Shown here one piece after another: positions 1 to 7,589 of a DNA stretch of 57,178 nt (position 1 is its first letter; every line of letters begins with the position of its first letter). The notes under the pieces are model-generated. The model saw only the letters and a program-made list of their open reading frames with translations. It made no database searches and was not told where the DNA came from. This DNA is from JACQFK01 sp964619955. GTDB taxonomy: Bacteria > Planctomycetota > MHYJ01 > JACPRB01. Made by a program: the position numbers and the translations under genes. The stretch spans positions 1 through 57,178 of the forward strand of contig CAZUJF010000036.1 of the NCBI GenBank assembly GCA_964619955.1, read 5' to 3'.

Positions 1-47
1 ACAGGGCAATAATTTCCGGAATTGTCAGGGCAATAGTTTACGGAACC
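1..47. repeat. Two direct copies of a 22-24 nt AT-richer motif at the window edge
   Basis: Positions 2-21 and 26-45 carry two copies (period 24) of a motif reading CAGGGCAATA, then A or G, TTT, C or A, CGGAA. The second copy includes the stop codon of the sigma-factor gene. Such repeats are seen at ends of some transposable elements, but no transposase lies in the window and the first copy touches the window edge, so its nature is open. Confidence 0.5.
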
Positions 48-721
48 GGCACACCAAGAATCGCCTCACGCAAGTGGATACGGGCACGATGGATCCTATT
101 TCGAATGTCGCTCTCGGAAAGCCCCAAGCGTTTGGCCAAATCTGTATACCTGGGTCCGGAGCTAACGCCATAATTCAAATGGAGTTTGAGCGTCTCGAAT
201 TCGTTCAGCCGGTTCGCAGCTTTATACTCCTCCCGCAATGAATGCATGGCCTGGGCGAGGACCCGGAGCGCCCACTCACGCCGGTAGACCTGATCCGGGC
301 CTTCCTCCGAAGCACGATCGAGCAAACCTTCGGCTTCGGCCTGCTCGAAATCCATAGACAACACATGGCCCCCGCCGCCCCGTTTCTGAGCGGAGGCTCG
401 GTCGAATTCGTCGGCCATGTAGTGCTGGATGGCGGTAAGCAAGAAGGTGCGGAACTTCCCCCTTCCCCGATCAACGTACTGAAGGAAGTTCCTCTCAATG
501 ATGGCGGCAAAAAATCCCTGCGTAATATCCTTGCTGAACTCCCGATCGTTGCCGCGTCGCCGCACGAAGTAGTAGAGAGGCTTCCAGTAGGTTTCGACCA
601 GGGTTTGGAGAGCCGCTTTGCGATGCGGTGATAATGGGTCCTTTGCGGCAAGCACAATTGTCCATAAGGTGGGGTTAAACCTGCGTCGCGGCCCACCAGT
701 TGCGGTATCGTCTGCCGTCAT
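38..721 (-). CDS. RNA polymerase sigma factor, ECF-like (planctomycete type), possibly 3'-truncated
   Basis: A 227-residue sigma-70 family factor that would direct core RNA polymerase to a specific promoter set. Region 2 is recognisable by the DITQGFFAAIIERNFL stretch and the following RGKFRTFLLTAI segment; region 4 is the C-terminal helix-turn-helix (YTDLAKRLGLSESDIRNRIHRAR). I chose the ATG at 721, beginning MTADD, because a TACACT hexamer (734-729) ends 7 nt before it; the reading frame stays open upstream but that stretch does not look like protein. The product stops right after the recognition helix, roughly 20 residues earlier than related planctomycete factors as I remember them, and its stop lies inside a direct repeat, so the end may have been altered by an insertion. 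Its regulator is not visible. Confidence 0.85.
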   Translation of the reverse strand: MTADDTATGGPRRRFNPTLWTIVLAAKDPLSPHRKAALQTLVETYWKPLYYFVRRRGNDREFSKDITQGFFAAIIERNFLQYVDRGRGKFRTFLLTAIQHYMADEFDRASAQKRGGGGHVLSMDFEQAEAEGLLDRASEEGPDQVYRREWALRVLAQAMHSLREEYKAANRLNEFETLKLHLNYGVSSGPRYTDLAKRLGLSESDIRNRIHRARIHLREAILGVPVP

Positions 722-728
722 TCCCAAT

Positions 729-734
729 AGTGTA
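729..734 (-). promoter_or_regulatory. -10-like hexamer TACACT before sigma gene
   Basis: TACACT on the minus strand ends 7 nt before the ATG at 721, so transcription would begin at or next to the start codon. No Shine-Dalgarno is present. Confidence 0.45.
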
Positions 735-910
735 CTTGCTCCGCGGTGTACGGGGTGTCGGTTGGCGCCGGGGTCAATTCCGAATTGCTCGCACTCGCCA
801 CCGGGGAACCTGGCCTGGGCTGCGGCGTGGGCCCCCTCTGGAAGCAATGGCAGGACCGCTGCCTGGAGTGGATGGGGGCGAGGAAGTTGCTGGAAACAAA
901 ATAGCCCGGC

Positions 911-2779
911 TCAGCGGATCTTCTTACCCTGGCCGGAGACCGGGGTGAGGGACATCCGTGTGATCTCGTACACGTTGTTGAGCGAGCAGAGGAACAACGC
1001 GTCTTTCCGCGGAACCGCCCAGTGGCCCAACGAGAACTTGCTGTAATCCGCCTTCCACGACACGATCTTCCTTCCGTCCACCGTCACGTCGATCGAGGTC
1101 CTTCTTACGGAACAGACGATGCGCGCCGGCTTTCCTTTGGTGAAGACCGGCCCCTTATGCGACGTCGGATTCTCGTTCTCGAAGACGCCGTCCACCAGGC
1201 GGAGGCCGCTGACGGTCTGACCCCAGGACCCTATCACCATCATCACCTGCGCCTTCCCGCGGGCCAGACCGATACCCAAACCGTCCTCGCCCTCCTGCCA
1301 TTCCGCCACGACTTCAAGGTCATATTCATCAGGAGGGACATAAGGGACCTGCAGAAGGCTGTCCATCATGCGCGGACTGCTGAGGCCCTTCGACGTCGCC
1401 TTCCAAAGGCCGGAGATCTTGTCCTTCAGCGGATCGATCAGGGACAACAGATTGACTCCGGAACCGTCGCCACGGGGCAGAGCCGCGAGCCGCCTTTCGA
1501 TCCGAAGGCGCTGAAGCGATGGCGCATCGGCCAGGACGGCTTCATAGAGCCAGCGGGCGTGAGCCAGAAGCTGGCTCTTGCAGAGCGGGCTCTTTTCCTG
1601 TTCGAACAGGTCGTACCATCCGTCGGCCACCGCGATCCGGTCCGCGACCTGAAGGGAGAGCGCCAGTTCCTTCTCCGCAAGAGCCTTCATCGCCACATCC
1701 GAACCTTTGACCAGAAAGCGCAATCCAAGGTCCCAACTCCCCTTGACGAAACAGAGGAACTTTCCCATTTCGAGATTGCCGCCGGGGTCATCGGACGACT
1801 TCGCCAAGGTTTCCATGACGCCCCTCATCGCCTGGTAGAGAGTCTTCGCCTCGGCGACCTCCTTGGCGCGGGCGCTGGACCGGTTGACGAGCGGAATGAA
1901 GGGGGTTCTCCTGGCGAACTGAACGGCGGCGGCCGCCGCCTTTTCCGCGAGGTCGTACTGATCGGAGCCGACGAACTCATCCACGAGGTCCAGGTGGACG
2001 GCGGCCAGTTGTTCGAAATCCTCCGGCGTCTTTGCGGCTTTTGCGGCGGCGGTGAGCGCGGCGACCTTCATCGGCAGCGGATCCACGTCGAAGGCCGCCG
2101 CAGCGACTTCGACGGCGTCGATCGAGGCTTTCACGTCGCAGGACTGCACAGCGATATCCTGGGCTTCGCGGCAGAGGACCCACAAGGTGGCGGCATCGTT
2201 ACGGTTCTTGGCAGCATGCTCCAGCAGCAATCGCGCAAGTGCCCTCCGATCGGCGACAGCTTTCTTGGCGTACTCCGCTTTGAGGAGATCTCGAATCAGT
2301 TTTTCGGCGTCCTTCTGGCTCTTGGCGTCGGGCACCTGATGGCGCTTCATCACGTCGATCGGCGGGGCCTGAGGCGGCGCGGCCGGCTCCGGTTTCGCCG
2401 CGGGATCCGCCGGTGGCGTCTTGTCCGGCGCCGGGGGTTCGGGGACCGGCGGCGAATGGACGGCGACCTTGCCGTCGTTCACCAGTTTCAAGAGCTGGGC
2501 GACGGCCCGCAGACGCTCCCCGGCCGTCTTCTGCTGATCGGACGAGCCGATCTCCTGAAGGACGAGGTACTTGATCCGAGCTTCCTCCAGTTTGAAGCCC
2601 GCATCCACGAACATCGCCACCGAACGGCTCGTCCGGGCTTCATCATAAGCCGCCTTCGCCTGATCGAGCAGGGCGTCCGCCTTCTGGAGGACGCTGCCGA
2701 GATCCTGGAGCGCGGCCGCCGGTCCGGCCGAAACAAGGAGGGTCCAGAGGCAAAACGGAAGGATATGACGCAGATGCAT
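911..2779 (-). CDS. Secreted protein with C-terminal beta-sandwich domain shared with the neighbouring kinase
   Basis: 622 residues starting MHLRHIL. Residues 1-22 form a signal peptide ending at AAA-LQ. A helical region follows, then a Pro-rich linker (about 105-145) and a long alpha-helical, TPR-like part. The last ~190 residues form a domain that also occurs at the C-terminus of the kinase at 3843-6368 (shared PPxEYDL, IVCSVR and LTPVSG motifs). I interpret it as a concanavalin/LamG-like jelly roll, possibly carbohydrate binding. Start chosen because the signal peptide begins here and a TAAGAT hexamer (2792-2787) ends 7 nt upstream; the open frame further upstream is a shadow of the LRR gene. 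Function unknown; the shared domain suggests it works with the kinase. Confidence 0.8.
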   Translation of the reverse strand: MHLRHILPFCLWTLLVSAGPAAALQDLGSVLQKADALLDQAKAAYDEARTSRSVAMFVDAGFKLEEARIKYLVLQEIGSSDQQKTAGERLRAVAQLLKLVNDGKVAVHSPPVPEPPAPDKTPPADPAAKPEPAAPPQAPPIDVMKRHQVPDAKSQKDAEKLIRDLLKAEYAKKAVADRRALARLLLEHAAKNRNDAATLWVLCREAQDIAVQSCDVKASIDAVEVAAAAFDVDPLPMKVAALTAAAKAAKTPEDFEQLAAVHLDLVDEFVGSDQYDLAEKAAAAAVQFARRTPFIPLVNRSSARAKEVAEAKTLYQAMRGVMETLAKSSDDPGGNLEMGKFLCFVKGSWDLGLRFLVKGSDVAMKALAEKELALSLQVADRIAVADGWYDLFEQEKSPLCKSQLLAHARWLYEAVLADAPSLQRLRIERRLAALPRGDGSGVNLLSLIDPLKDKISGLWKATSKGLSSPRMMDSLLQVPYVPPDEYDLEVVAEWQEGEDGLGIGLARGKAQVMMVIGSWGQTVSGLRLVDGVFENENPTSHKGPVFTKGKPARIVCSVRRTSIDVTVDGRKIVSWKADYSKFSLGHWAVPRKDALFLCSLNNVYEITRMSLTPVSGQGKKIR

Positions 2780-2786
2780 GGTGAGG

Positions 2787-2792
2787 ATCTTA
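2787..2792 (-). promoter_or_regulatory. -10-like hexamer TAAGAT
   Basis: Minus-strand TAAGAT with 7 nt between it and the ATG at 2779; no Shine-Dalgarno. Fits the leaderless pattern of the window. Confidence 0.4.
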
Positions 2793-2904
2793 CACGATCG
2801 CAGGTGAGTTTGTTCTAGGCCTATCAGACAAGCATAGCGGACGATCTGGCCCCTCAAACCGCCCCGTCGTCGTGCCGGCGCTCGCTCGGACGTTTCCACC
2901 CGAC

Positions 2905-3771
2905 TCAGGGCTTCAGGTAGGCCTCGAGCTTCGTCTTCTCGTCGGCGCTCATGGGCTTGAAGGTGAGCTTCACGCCCGGAAGCGCGCCGCGCAGCGCCTC
3001 CAGATCCGCCTCGGAGAGGTCGATCCGCTGCAGGTCCAGCTTCTTCAGTGCCGGCAGCGCCTTCAACTTCGACAGGCCGGCGACCGAGAGGCGAGCCTCG
3101 TCCAGCGTCAGGGACTCCAATCCTTTGAGCCGCGCAACCACGTCGAGCGTCGCATCGTCGAGGGAGGCCGCGTTCGAGCCGCCGTCCCAGCGCCGCAGCC
3201 GCTGCCCCAGATACAGCGAGCGCAGGTTCGGCAGCTTCTCCAGCGCCGCGTTGCCCGCCTGCGTCTGGTACGTGTGCCAAGTCCGGAAGTCGCGCAGCTG
3301 CCCCAGCTCCGCGACGGCCGCCAAACCCAGGTCGTTGAAGCGCGTGCCCGCGATCGTCAGCCGCTCCAGCTTCGGCAGGGCCTTCAGCGCCGCGAAGCCC
3401 GAGCCGTCGAAGCCCTTCAGGTCGAGGGAGGGATGGAAAAACGCGAGCGAGCGCAGGTTCTTGAGGACCGCGAAGCCGGCGAGCCCCGCGTCGCTGACCT
3501 GGATCCCCTCGGTGTTCAGCTCCTCGAGCTCCGAGAGCCCCGCCAGCAGCGGCAGCGTCGCGTCCGTCAGCGTCTTCTTGCCGCCGTACAGCGTCAGCGT
3601 CTTGAGCGTCCGGATTCCGCCAAGACGCCGGTACTCCGCCTCGCCCAGTTTGGCGCAGTCCTTGAACGAGACGCGCGTGATCGTCCCGCCGCTCTCCGTC
3701 ACGTCCCCGCCGAGCGCGCGGAGGGCCTCGGCGTCCTGGACCGCGAGCAGCGCCAGCAGCAGCGTCATCAT
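2905..3771 (-). CDS. Secreted leucine-rich-repeat protein
   Basis: 288 residues. A short hydrophobic leader (MMTLLLALLAVQDAEA) is followed by about nine leucine-rich repeats of 22-26 residues (patterns such as LPKLERLTIAGTRFNDLGL and LKGLESLTLDEARLSVAGL), which would build a curved solenoid for protein binding outside the cytoplasm. This compact all-LRR form is common in Planctomycetota. The start is one of two adjacent ATGs (3771, 3768); a TAGAAC hexamer lies 7 nt before the second. It is divergent from the kinase gene, with a 71-nt shared upstream region. Partner unknown. Confidence 0.8.
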   Translation of the reverse strand: MMTLLLALLAVQDAEALRALGGDVTESGGTITRVSFKDCAKLGEAEYRRLGGIRTLKTLTLYGGKKTLTDATLPLLAGLSELEELNTEGIQVSDAGLAGFAVLKNLRSLAFFHPSLDLKGFDGSGFAALKALPKLERLTIAGTRFNDLGLAAVAELGQLRDFRTWHTYQTQAGNAALEKLPNLRSLYLGQRLRRWDGGSNAASLDDATLDVVARLKGLESLTLDEARLSVAGLSKLKALPALKKLDLQRIDLSEADLEALRGALPGVKLTFKPMSADEKTKLEAYLKP

Positions 3772-3775
3772 GTAC

Positions 3776-3781
3776 GTTCTA
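3776..3781 (-). promoter_or_regulatory. -10-like hexamer TAGAAC before LRR gene
   Basis: Minus strand, 4 nt before the first ATG and 7 nt before the second. A weaker match (TANNNC). Confidence 0.3.
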
Positions 3782-3827
3782 CCCCCCACCGCACGCCGCT
3801 GTTTCAACTCCGGCCCCCCGCTGCGGC

Positions 3828-3833
3828 TATACT
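3828..3833 (+). promoter_or_regulatory. -10-like hexamer TATACT before kinase gene
   Basis: TATACT ends 9 nt before the kinase ATG at 3843; a TTTCAA-like -35 lies about 20 nt upstream at 3802-3807. No Shine-Dalgarno, so the mRNA would be leaderless or nearly so. Confidence 0.5.
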
Positions 3834-3842
3834 CCACTCTAC

Positions 3843-6368
3843 ATGGCCGCACCTGTGCGCAAGCTCGGCAAGTTCACGCTCGTCCGCGAGCTGGGCCGCG
3901 GCGGCATGGGCGTCGTCTACGAGGCCGTCGACGAGGACCTCAAACGCCGGGTCGCGCTCAAGACCATGCTCGCGCCCCCGGGCGGCGCCGCCGCGGAGGA
4001 CGAGGAGCGCTTCCTCCGCGAGGCGCAGCTCGCCGCGCGCCTGCCCAAACACCCCGGGATCGTCGGCGTGCACGAGGCCGGCGTCGCCGGAGGACGCCGC
4101 CTCATCTCCATGGAGTTCATCGACGGCCTGCCCTACTCCAAGTGGCGGCGCCGGCCGGGCTGCGGACTCCGGGAGCAGATCGCCGTCCTCCGCGACACGG
4201 CCCTCGCGGTCCATCACGCGCACGCCCACGGCGTGATCCACCGGGACCTCAAGCCGGAGAACGTGCTCGTGGACGCCGGCGCCTGCCCGCACGTGACGGA
4301 CTTCGGGCTCGCCAAGTCGATGGGCCAGGACGTCTCCACCTCGCTGACCGCGACGGGCATGGTGATGGGGACGCCGACGCACATGAGCCCGGAGCAGGCG
4401 CGGGGGCTCAAGACGATCGACGGCCGCACGGACGTCTACTCGCTCGGCGTGATGCTCTACGAGGTGCTCGCGGGACGCCTGCCCTTCCAGGGCGAGACGG
4501 CCATCGAAGTCCTCATGAAATCGGTGAAGAACGCCCCCGTGCCGCCGTCGACGATCGCGAAGACGGCCGACCGCACGCTCGAGGCGGTCGCGCTCAAGTG
4601 CCTGGCCAAGCGCCCGCAGGACCGCTACGCGACGGCCGAGGCGCTCGCGAAGGATCTGGGTCGCTGGCTGGACGGCGAGGAGGTCCACGTCAAACTCGCG
4701 CCCTCCACCCTGCGGCGCGCGGCCGCGAAGCGCGGCTGGATGCCCGCCTTGCTCGCCGGCGCGGCGGCGCTCGTCGTCGCCGTCGTCGCGGTCCTGGTCT
4801 CGGGCTCGAAGGGCGAGGCCGAGCGCGCGCGGCTGGCGACGGAGCAGGCGAAGGCGGACGGCGACCGCAAGGCGCGCGCGGCCGAGGAACGCCTGCGCCG
4901 CGAACTCTCGGCGAAACAGCGGGAGCTCGAGGAGCGCGCGAAAGTTGAGACGAAGGCCCGGGCCGACGCGGACGAGGCGGTCCGCAAAGCCGCCGCGGCG
5001 AAGTCGGACGAGGAGAAGCGCCGCCTCGAGGCGGAGGTGAAGCGGTTGCAGGACGAAGCCCGCAAACGGGAGGAGGACCGCAAGAAGCCGGAGCCCGCGC
5101 CGCTTCCCGCTCCGGCTCCGGTCCCGGTCCCCGTCCCCCCGCCCGCGCCGGTCGCCGTCCCCATGCCGGTCCCCGCGGAACCCGAGCCCGCGCCGCCGTC
5201 GGAGGAGGCCTGGGCCGCCGCGCTGGACCTGCTGGAACCGGTGGAGACGGCGTCGGACGCGCTGTCGGGCACGTGGAAGCGCGAGGCGGACGGGATCTCG
5301 TCCGAGGGCGTCACGCGGGCGCGGCTGGAGTTCCCCTACCGTCCCCCGGCGGAGTACGACCTGCGGCTGTCGCTGACGCCGCGCTCGGGGACGCTGGACC
5401 TGGCGCTCTTGTTGTCCCGCCCGGGCCGCGGCTTCGGCTGGCGGCTGCTGGACCCGAACCAGGCGGAGGCGCACGCGGGGCTGGACCGGGTGGCGGGCGC
5501 GGCGATGCGCGCGAACCCGACGGCGAAGGCGGTGCCGGGCGGGGTGAAGTATGGGCAGAAGCTGACGGTGGTGGCGCAGGTGCGCGAGGGCGAGGTCCGG
5601 ATCTTCCTGGACGGCCGGCTGCAGACGCGCTGGAAGACGGACGGGGCGGACCTCTCGATGCCGGAGGGGATCGCGCTGCGCACGCCGGAGTCGATCGGGC
5701 TGGCGGTGGCCCAGGCGCGGATCCTGCTGCACGACGCGGAGCTGCTCGAGGTGAAGGGCAAGGGCCGCTTCACGCGGACCAAGGCGGCGGCGAAGGCGAA
5801 GAAGCCGGGGCCGAAGGTGCCGGTGGATCTGCTGCGGCTGGTGGACGTGGCGAAGGACTCGGTGGGGACGCTCTGGACGATGGAGGCGGGCAAGCTCGTT
5901 TCGCCGGGAGGGGTCTCGGGCCTGATCCAGATCCCGTATGCGCCGCCCGAGGAGTACGACCTGACGCTGGTGGCGGCGCGGGTGGGCGGCCATCCGGATG
6001 CGCTGGGGATCGGGCTGGTCGCGGGCGAGCGGCAGGTGACGGTGATGCTGGACGCGCGCGACGGGGAGGCTTCCGGGCTGGAGCGCATCGACGGCAAGCT
6101 GGTGCACCAGAACGACGTGATGACGCGCGGGGACATCTTCCCCGAGAAGGCGGAGCAGACGATCGTGTGTTCGGTGCGGAAGGGGCGGATCCTGGTGACC
6201 GTGAAGGGCAAGCCGCTGATCGACTGGAGCGGGGACTTCGCCCGGCTCTCGGGGCACACGGGGGTGCGGGAGAAGCGGGGCCTCTACCTGGGCAATTCGC
6301 TGCCCGTCTACCAGATCCGCCAGCTCGTGCTGACCCCGGTCAGCGGGCCCGGCACGCCCCTTCGGTAA
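3843..6368 (+). CDS. Membrane Ser/Thr protein kinase with two extracytoplasmic jelly-roll-like domains
   Basis: 841 residues. Residues 10-285 are a Hanks-type kinase: Gly-rich loop GRGGMG (18-23), ATP-binding Lys40, catalytic loop HRDLKPEN (Asp135), DFG at 153-155. A transmembrane helix follows at about 298-320. Next come a charged coiled coil (325-425) and a Pro/Ala-rich hinge (430-460). The outer part has two related beta-sandwich domains, about 475-640 and 660-841; both contain PPxEYDL and the second matches the C-terminus of the secreted protein at 911-2779. The layout suggests a receptor kinase sensing an external ligand. Substrates are unknown. Confidence 0.9.
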   Translation: MAAPVRKLGKFTLVRELGRGGMGVVYEAVDEDLKRRVALKTMLAPPGGAAAEDEERFLREAQLAARLPKHPGIVGVHEAGVAGGRRLISMEFIDGLPYSKWRRRPGCGLREQIAVLRDTALAVHHAHAHGVIHRDLKPENVLVDAGACPHVTDFGLAKSMGQDVSTSLTATGMVMGTPTHMSPEQARGLKTIDGRTDVYSLGVMLYEVLAGRLPFQGETAIEVLMKSVKNAPVPPSTIAKTADRTLEAVALKCLAKRPQDRYATAEALAKDLGRWLDGEEVHVKLAPSTLRRAAAKRGWMPALLAGAAALVVAVVAVLVSGSKGEAERARLATEQAKADGDRKARAAEERLRRELSAKQRELEERAKVETKARADADEAVRKAAAAKSDEEKRRLEAEVKRLQDEARKREEDRKKPEPAPLPAPAPVPVPVPPPAPVAVPMPVPAEPEPAPPSEEAWAAALDLLEPVETASDALSGTWKREADGISSEGVTRARLEFPYRPPAEYDLRLSLTPRSGTLDLALLLSRPGRGFGWRLLDPNQAEAHAGLDRVAGAAMRANPTAKAVPGGVKYGQKLTVVAQVREGEVRIFLDGRLQTRWKTDGADLSMPEGIALRTPESIGLAVAQARILLHDAELLEVKGKGRFTRTKAAAKAKKPGPKVPVDLLRLVDVAKDSVGTLWTMEAGKLVSPGGVSGLIQIPYAPPEEYDLTLVAARVGGHPDALGIGLVAGERQVTVMLDARDGEASGLERIDGKLVHQNDVMTRGDIFPEKAEQTIVCSVRKGRILVTVKGKPLIDWSGDFARLSGHTGVREKRGLYLGNSLPVYQIRQLVLTPVSGPGTPLR

Positions 6369-6389
6369 GGCCGGCTCAATCCATCGCCT

Positions 6390-6752
6390 TTATCGCTGCA
6401 GGAAGATCCCGCCCCCCGGATCGATATCGCCCCGGCCCAGCTTTCTCGCCAGCTTCACGAGGGCGCGGGCCAGTCCCGCCACGTCGGCCGGCGGGATCGT
6501 GCGCACGTCCACAAAAACCACGCCCGCCACCGACGCGCCCTCCTTCAGGAAGTCGACCAGCAGCAGGCTCATGTCGTCGATGTTGTAGGTCACCAGGATC
6601 CGGCCCTCCTCCAGCGCCTTTCGGAAGACGGAGCGGTCGTCGAGCCCCTCCAGCTCGGAAGCGGCGACGGCCCGCGCCTCAACCCCCGACCTGGCCGCCA
6701 GCCGCGCCACTTCCGGGCTGATCTGCTCGTCCAGCAGAAATCTCGGGCGCAC
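6390..6752 (-). CDS. PIN-like (DUF5615-type) putative toxin nuclease
   Basis: 120 residues, GTG start. The N-terminus FLLDEQISPEVARLA and the central TYNIDDM motif match the DUF5615/Mut7-C-like PIN fold, in which acidic residues (here Asp8, Glu9 and the Asp pair in NIDD) bind metal for RNA cleavage. It follows the DUF433-type gene by 3 nt on the same strand, the usual partner for this family, so the two are read as a toxin-antitoxin pair transcribed from the operator at 7191-7211. Toxicity is inferred from the family, not seen. Confidence 0.75.
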   Translation of the reverse strand: MRPRFLLDEQISPEVARLAARSGVEARAVAASELEGLDDRSVFRKALEEGRILVTYNIDDMSLLLVDFLKEGASVAGVVFVDVRTIPPADVAGLARALVKLARKLGRGDIDPGGGIFLQR

Positions 6753-6755
6753 CCG

Positions 6756-7172
6756 CTACACCTTCACCACCGCGGCGAAGGCGGGGCGTTCCAGGGAAGG
6801 AAGCTCCTCCCGGTGCGCTTCGATATAGACGGCCCCCGCCTGGATCCGGGCCGCGGAAAGGTGCGGGTAGTTCCGCCGCACTTTCGCCACGCTCCTGCCG
6901 TGGGACTCCCAGATCAGGTGGCATTCCCAGGCCGCAAGGCCCGTACCGGTGACGTGGGCCTTTCGCCCCGAAGGAGTCCATCGAAAGTCGATCCCGGGAA
7001 AGCGCTCCATGCGGAGCCCTTCCTCGAGAAGCTGGGCCGCCGCGGCGCTCGCGGAGAGCCGCTTCATCCCGGCATACCGCTCCAGGGCGAGACGGGTCAC
7101 TTTCGGGATCCTGGCCCCGAAGTACGTCATGCCCCCGCCGGCGGCAGCCTTCGCCTGCTTTGCCGCACCCAT
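6756..7172 (-). CDS. DUF433-type antitoxin-like DNA-binding protein
   Basis: 138 residues. The C-terminal 70 residues (FPGIDFRWTPSG, then ...HVTGTGLAAWE... and VRRNYPHLSAARIQAGAVYIEAH) match DUF433, a small helix-turn-helix domain usually found with PIN-like toxins; the N-terminal part (YFGARIPKVTRLALERYA) looks like an extra helical DNA-binding or dimerisation segment. Start at 7172 is set by a perfect GGAGG 7 nt upstream. A dyad overlapping its TATAAT -10 suggests autorepression. It should neutralise the nuclease encoded 3 nt downstream. Confidence 0.75.
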   Translation of the reverse strand: MGAAKQAKAAAGGGMTYFGARIPKVTRLALERYAGMKRLSASAAAAQLLEEGLRMERFPGIDFRWTPSGRKAHVTGTGLAAWECHLIWESHGRSVAKVRRNYPHLSAARIQAGAVYIEAHREELPSLERPAFAAVVKV

Positions 7173-7190
7173 CGTGAACCTCCTCCGTTC

Positions 7191-7211
7191 TGTGTTAAAC
7201 ATTATAACACA
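7191..7211 (-). promoter_or_regulatory. TATAAT promoter overlapped by a 21-bp dyad operator
   Basis: The sequence is TGTGTTA-N7-TAACACA, 7-bp perfect arms with one more matching pair in the centre. A minus-strand consensus TATAAT lies at 7206-7201 inside it, 28 nt before the antitoxin ATG. A repressor bound here would block the polymerase, as expected for toxin-antitoxin autoregulation. The region is much more AT-rich than its surroundings. Confidence 0.6.
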
Positions 7212-7299
7212 ACCTATAACTTCCAGCGCACTCCCGTCAACATACCCTGAGTAGCCGTCCCCCTCCACGGGCCTCAGGCCTCCTATTCCCGCATTCCTC

Positions 7300-7579
7300 G
7301 TGGTATCGTATGGCCGCTTGGGTGAGCAGCCCCTGTGGCTTCTGAAGACCCTGCGATTGGGAACGATCCAACCCTTCCGTCGCCCGGAGAAGCCCGACGA
7401 ACCCGAGGAGACGCCCTGTCTGCGGGCACTCCGTCGATCGCGACCGCATCCGTTGCACGCGCTGCGGAACCTTGCTGATCCCGGGAGGCGGCCCCCCGAG
7501 AAAGGGCCTGCCCGGGTGGATGTGGATCGGCGTCCTTTTGGCAACCTTGGTCCTGCTCGGCTGGGTCCTGCGAAGCTGA
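7300..7579 (+). pseudogene. Frameshifted small zinc-ribbon membrane protein
   Basis: This lies in the otherwise gene-free stretch 7173-7589. Frame 1 from about 7300 ends in an acidic, proline-rich linker (EKPDEPEETPC, to 7419). One base later the +1 frame continues as CGHSVDRDRIRCTRCG, a second CxxC knuckle, then a linker and a single transmembrane helix ending RS-stop at 7577-7579. Joined, they give a plausible zinc-ribbon plus C-terminal-anchor protein of about 90 residues. Either the gene is broken by a one-base change near 7420, or there is an assembly error. An alternative frame from ATG 7310 would need readthrough of a TGA. No clear Shine-Dalgarno is seen. Confidence 0.4.
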
Positions 7580-7589
7580 TCGCGCTAGC

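Noticed and set aside
1..47. IS21-like terminal repeats
   Set aside because: The motif recalls such ends, but its orientation would put the element over the sigma gene, and no transposase is visible; kept only as a repeat.
722..847. Longer N-terminus for the sigma factor starting at 847
   Set aside because: The extra 42 residues do not resemble sigma factors and the -10-like TACACT lies within them, 7 nt before the ATG at 721.
7310..7579. A third selenoprotein: ATG 7310 frame with TGA at 7343 giving C-G-F-U-R-P-C
   Set aside because: It has a UxxC look, but there is no convincing hairpin after the TGA, no ribosome-binding site or correctly spaced -10, and the alternative frame upstream looks more like protein. 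A one-base frameshift explains the data better.
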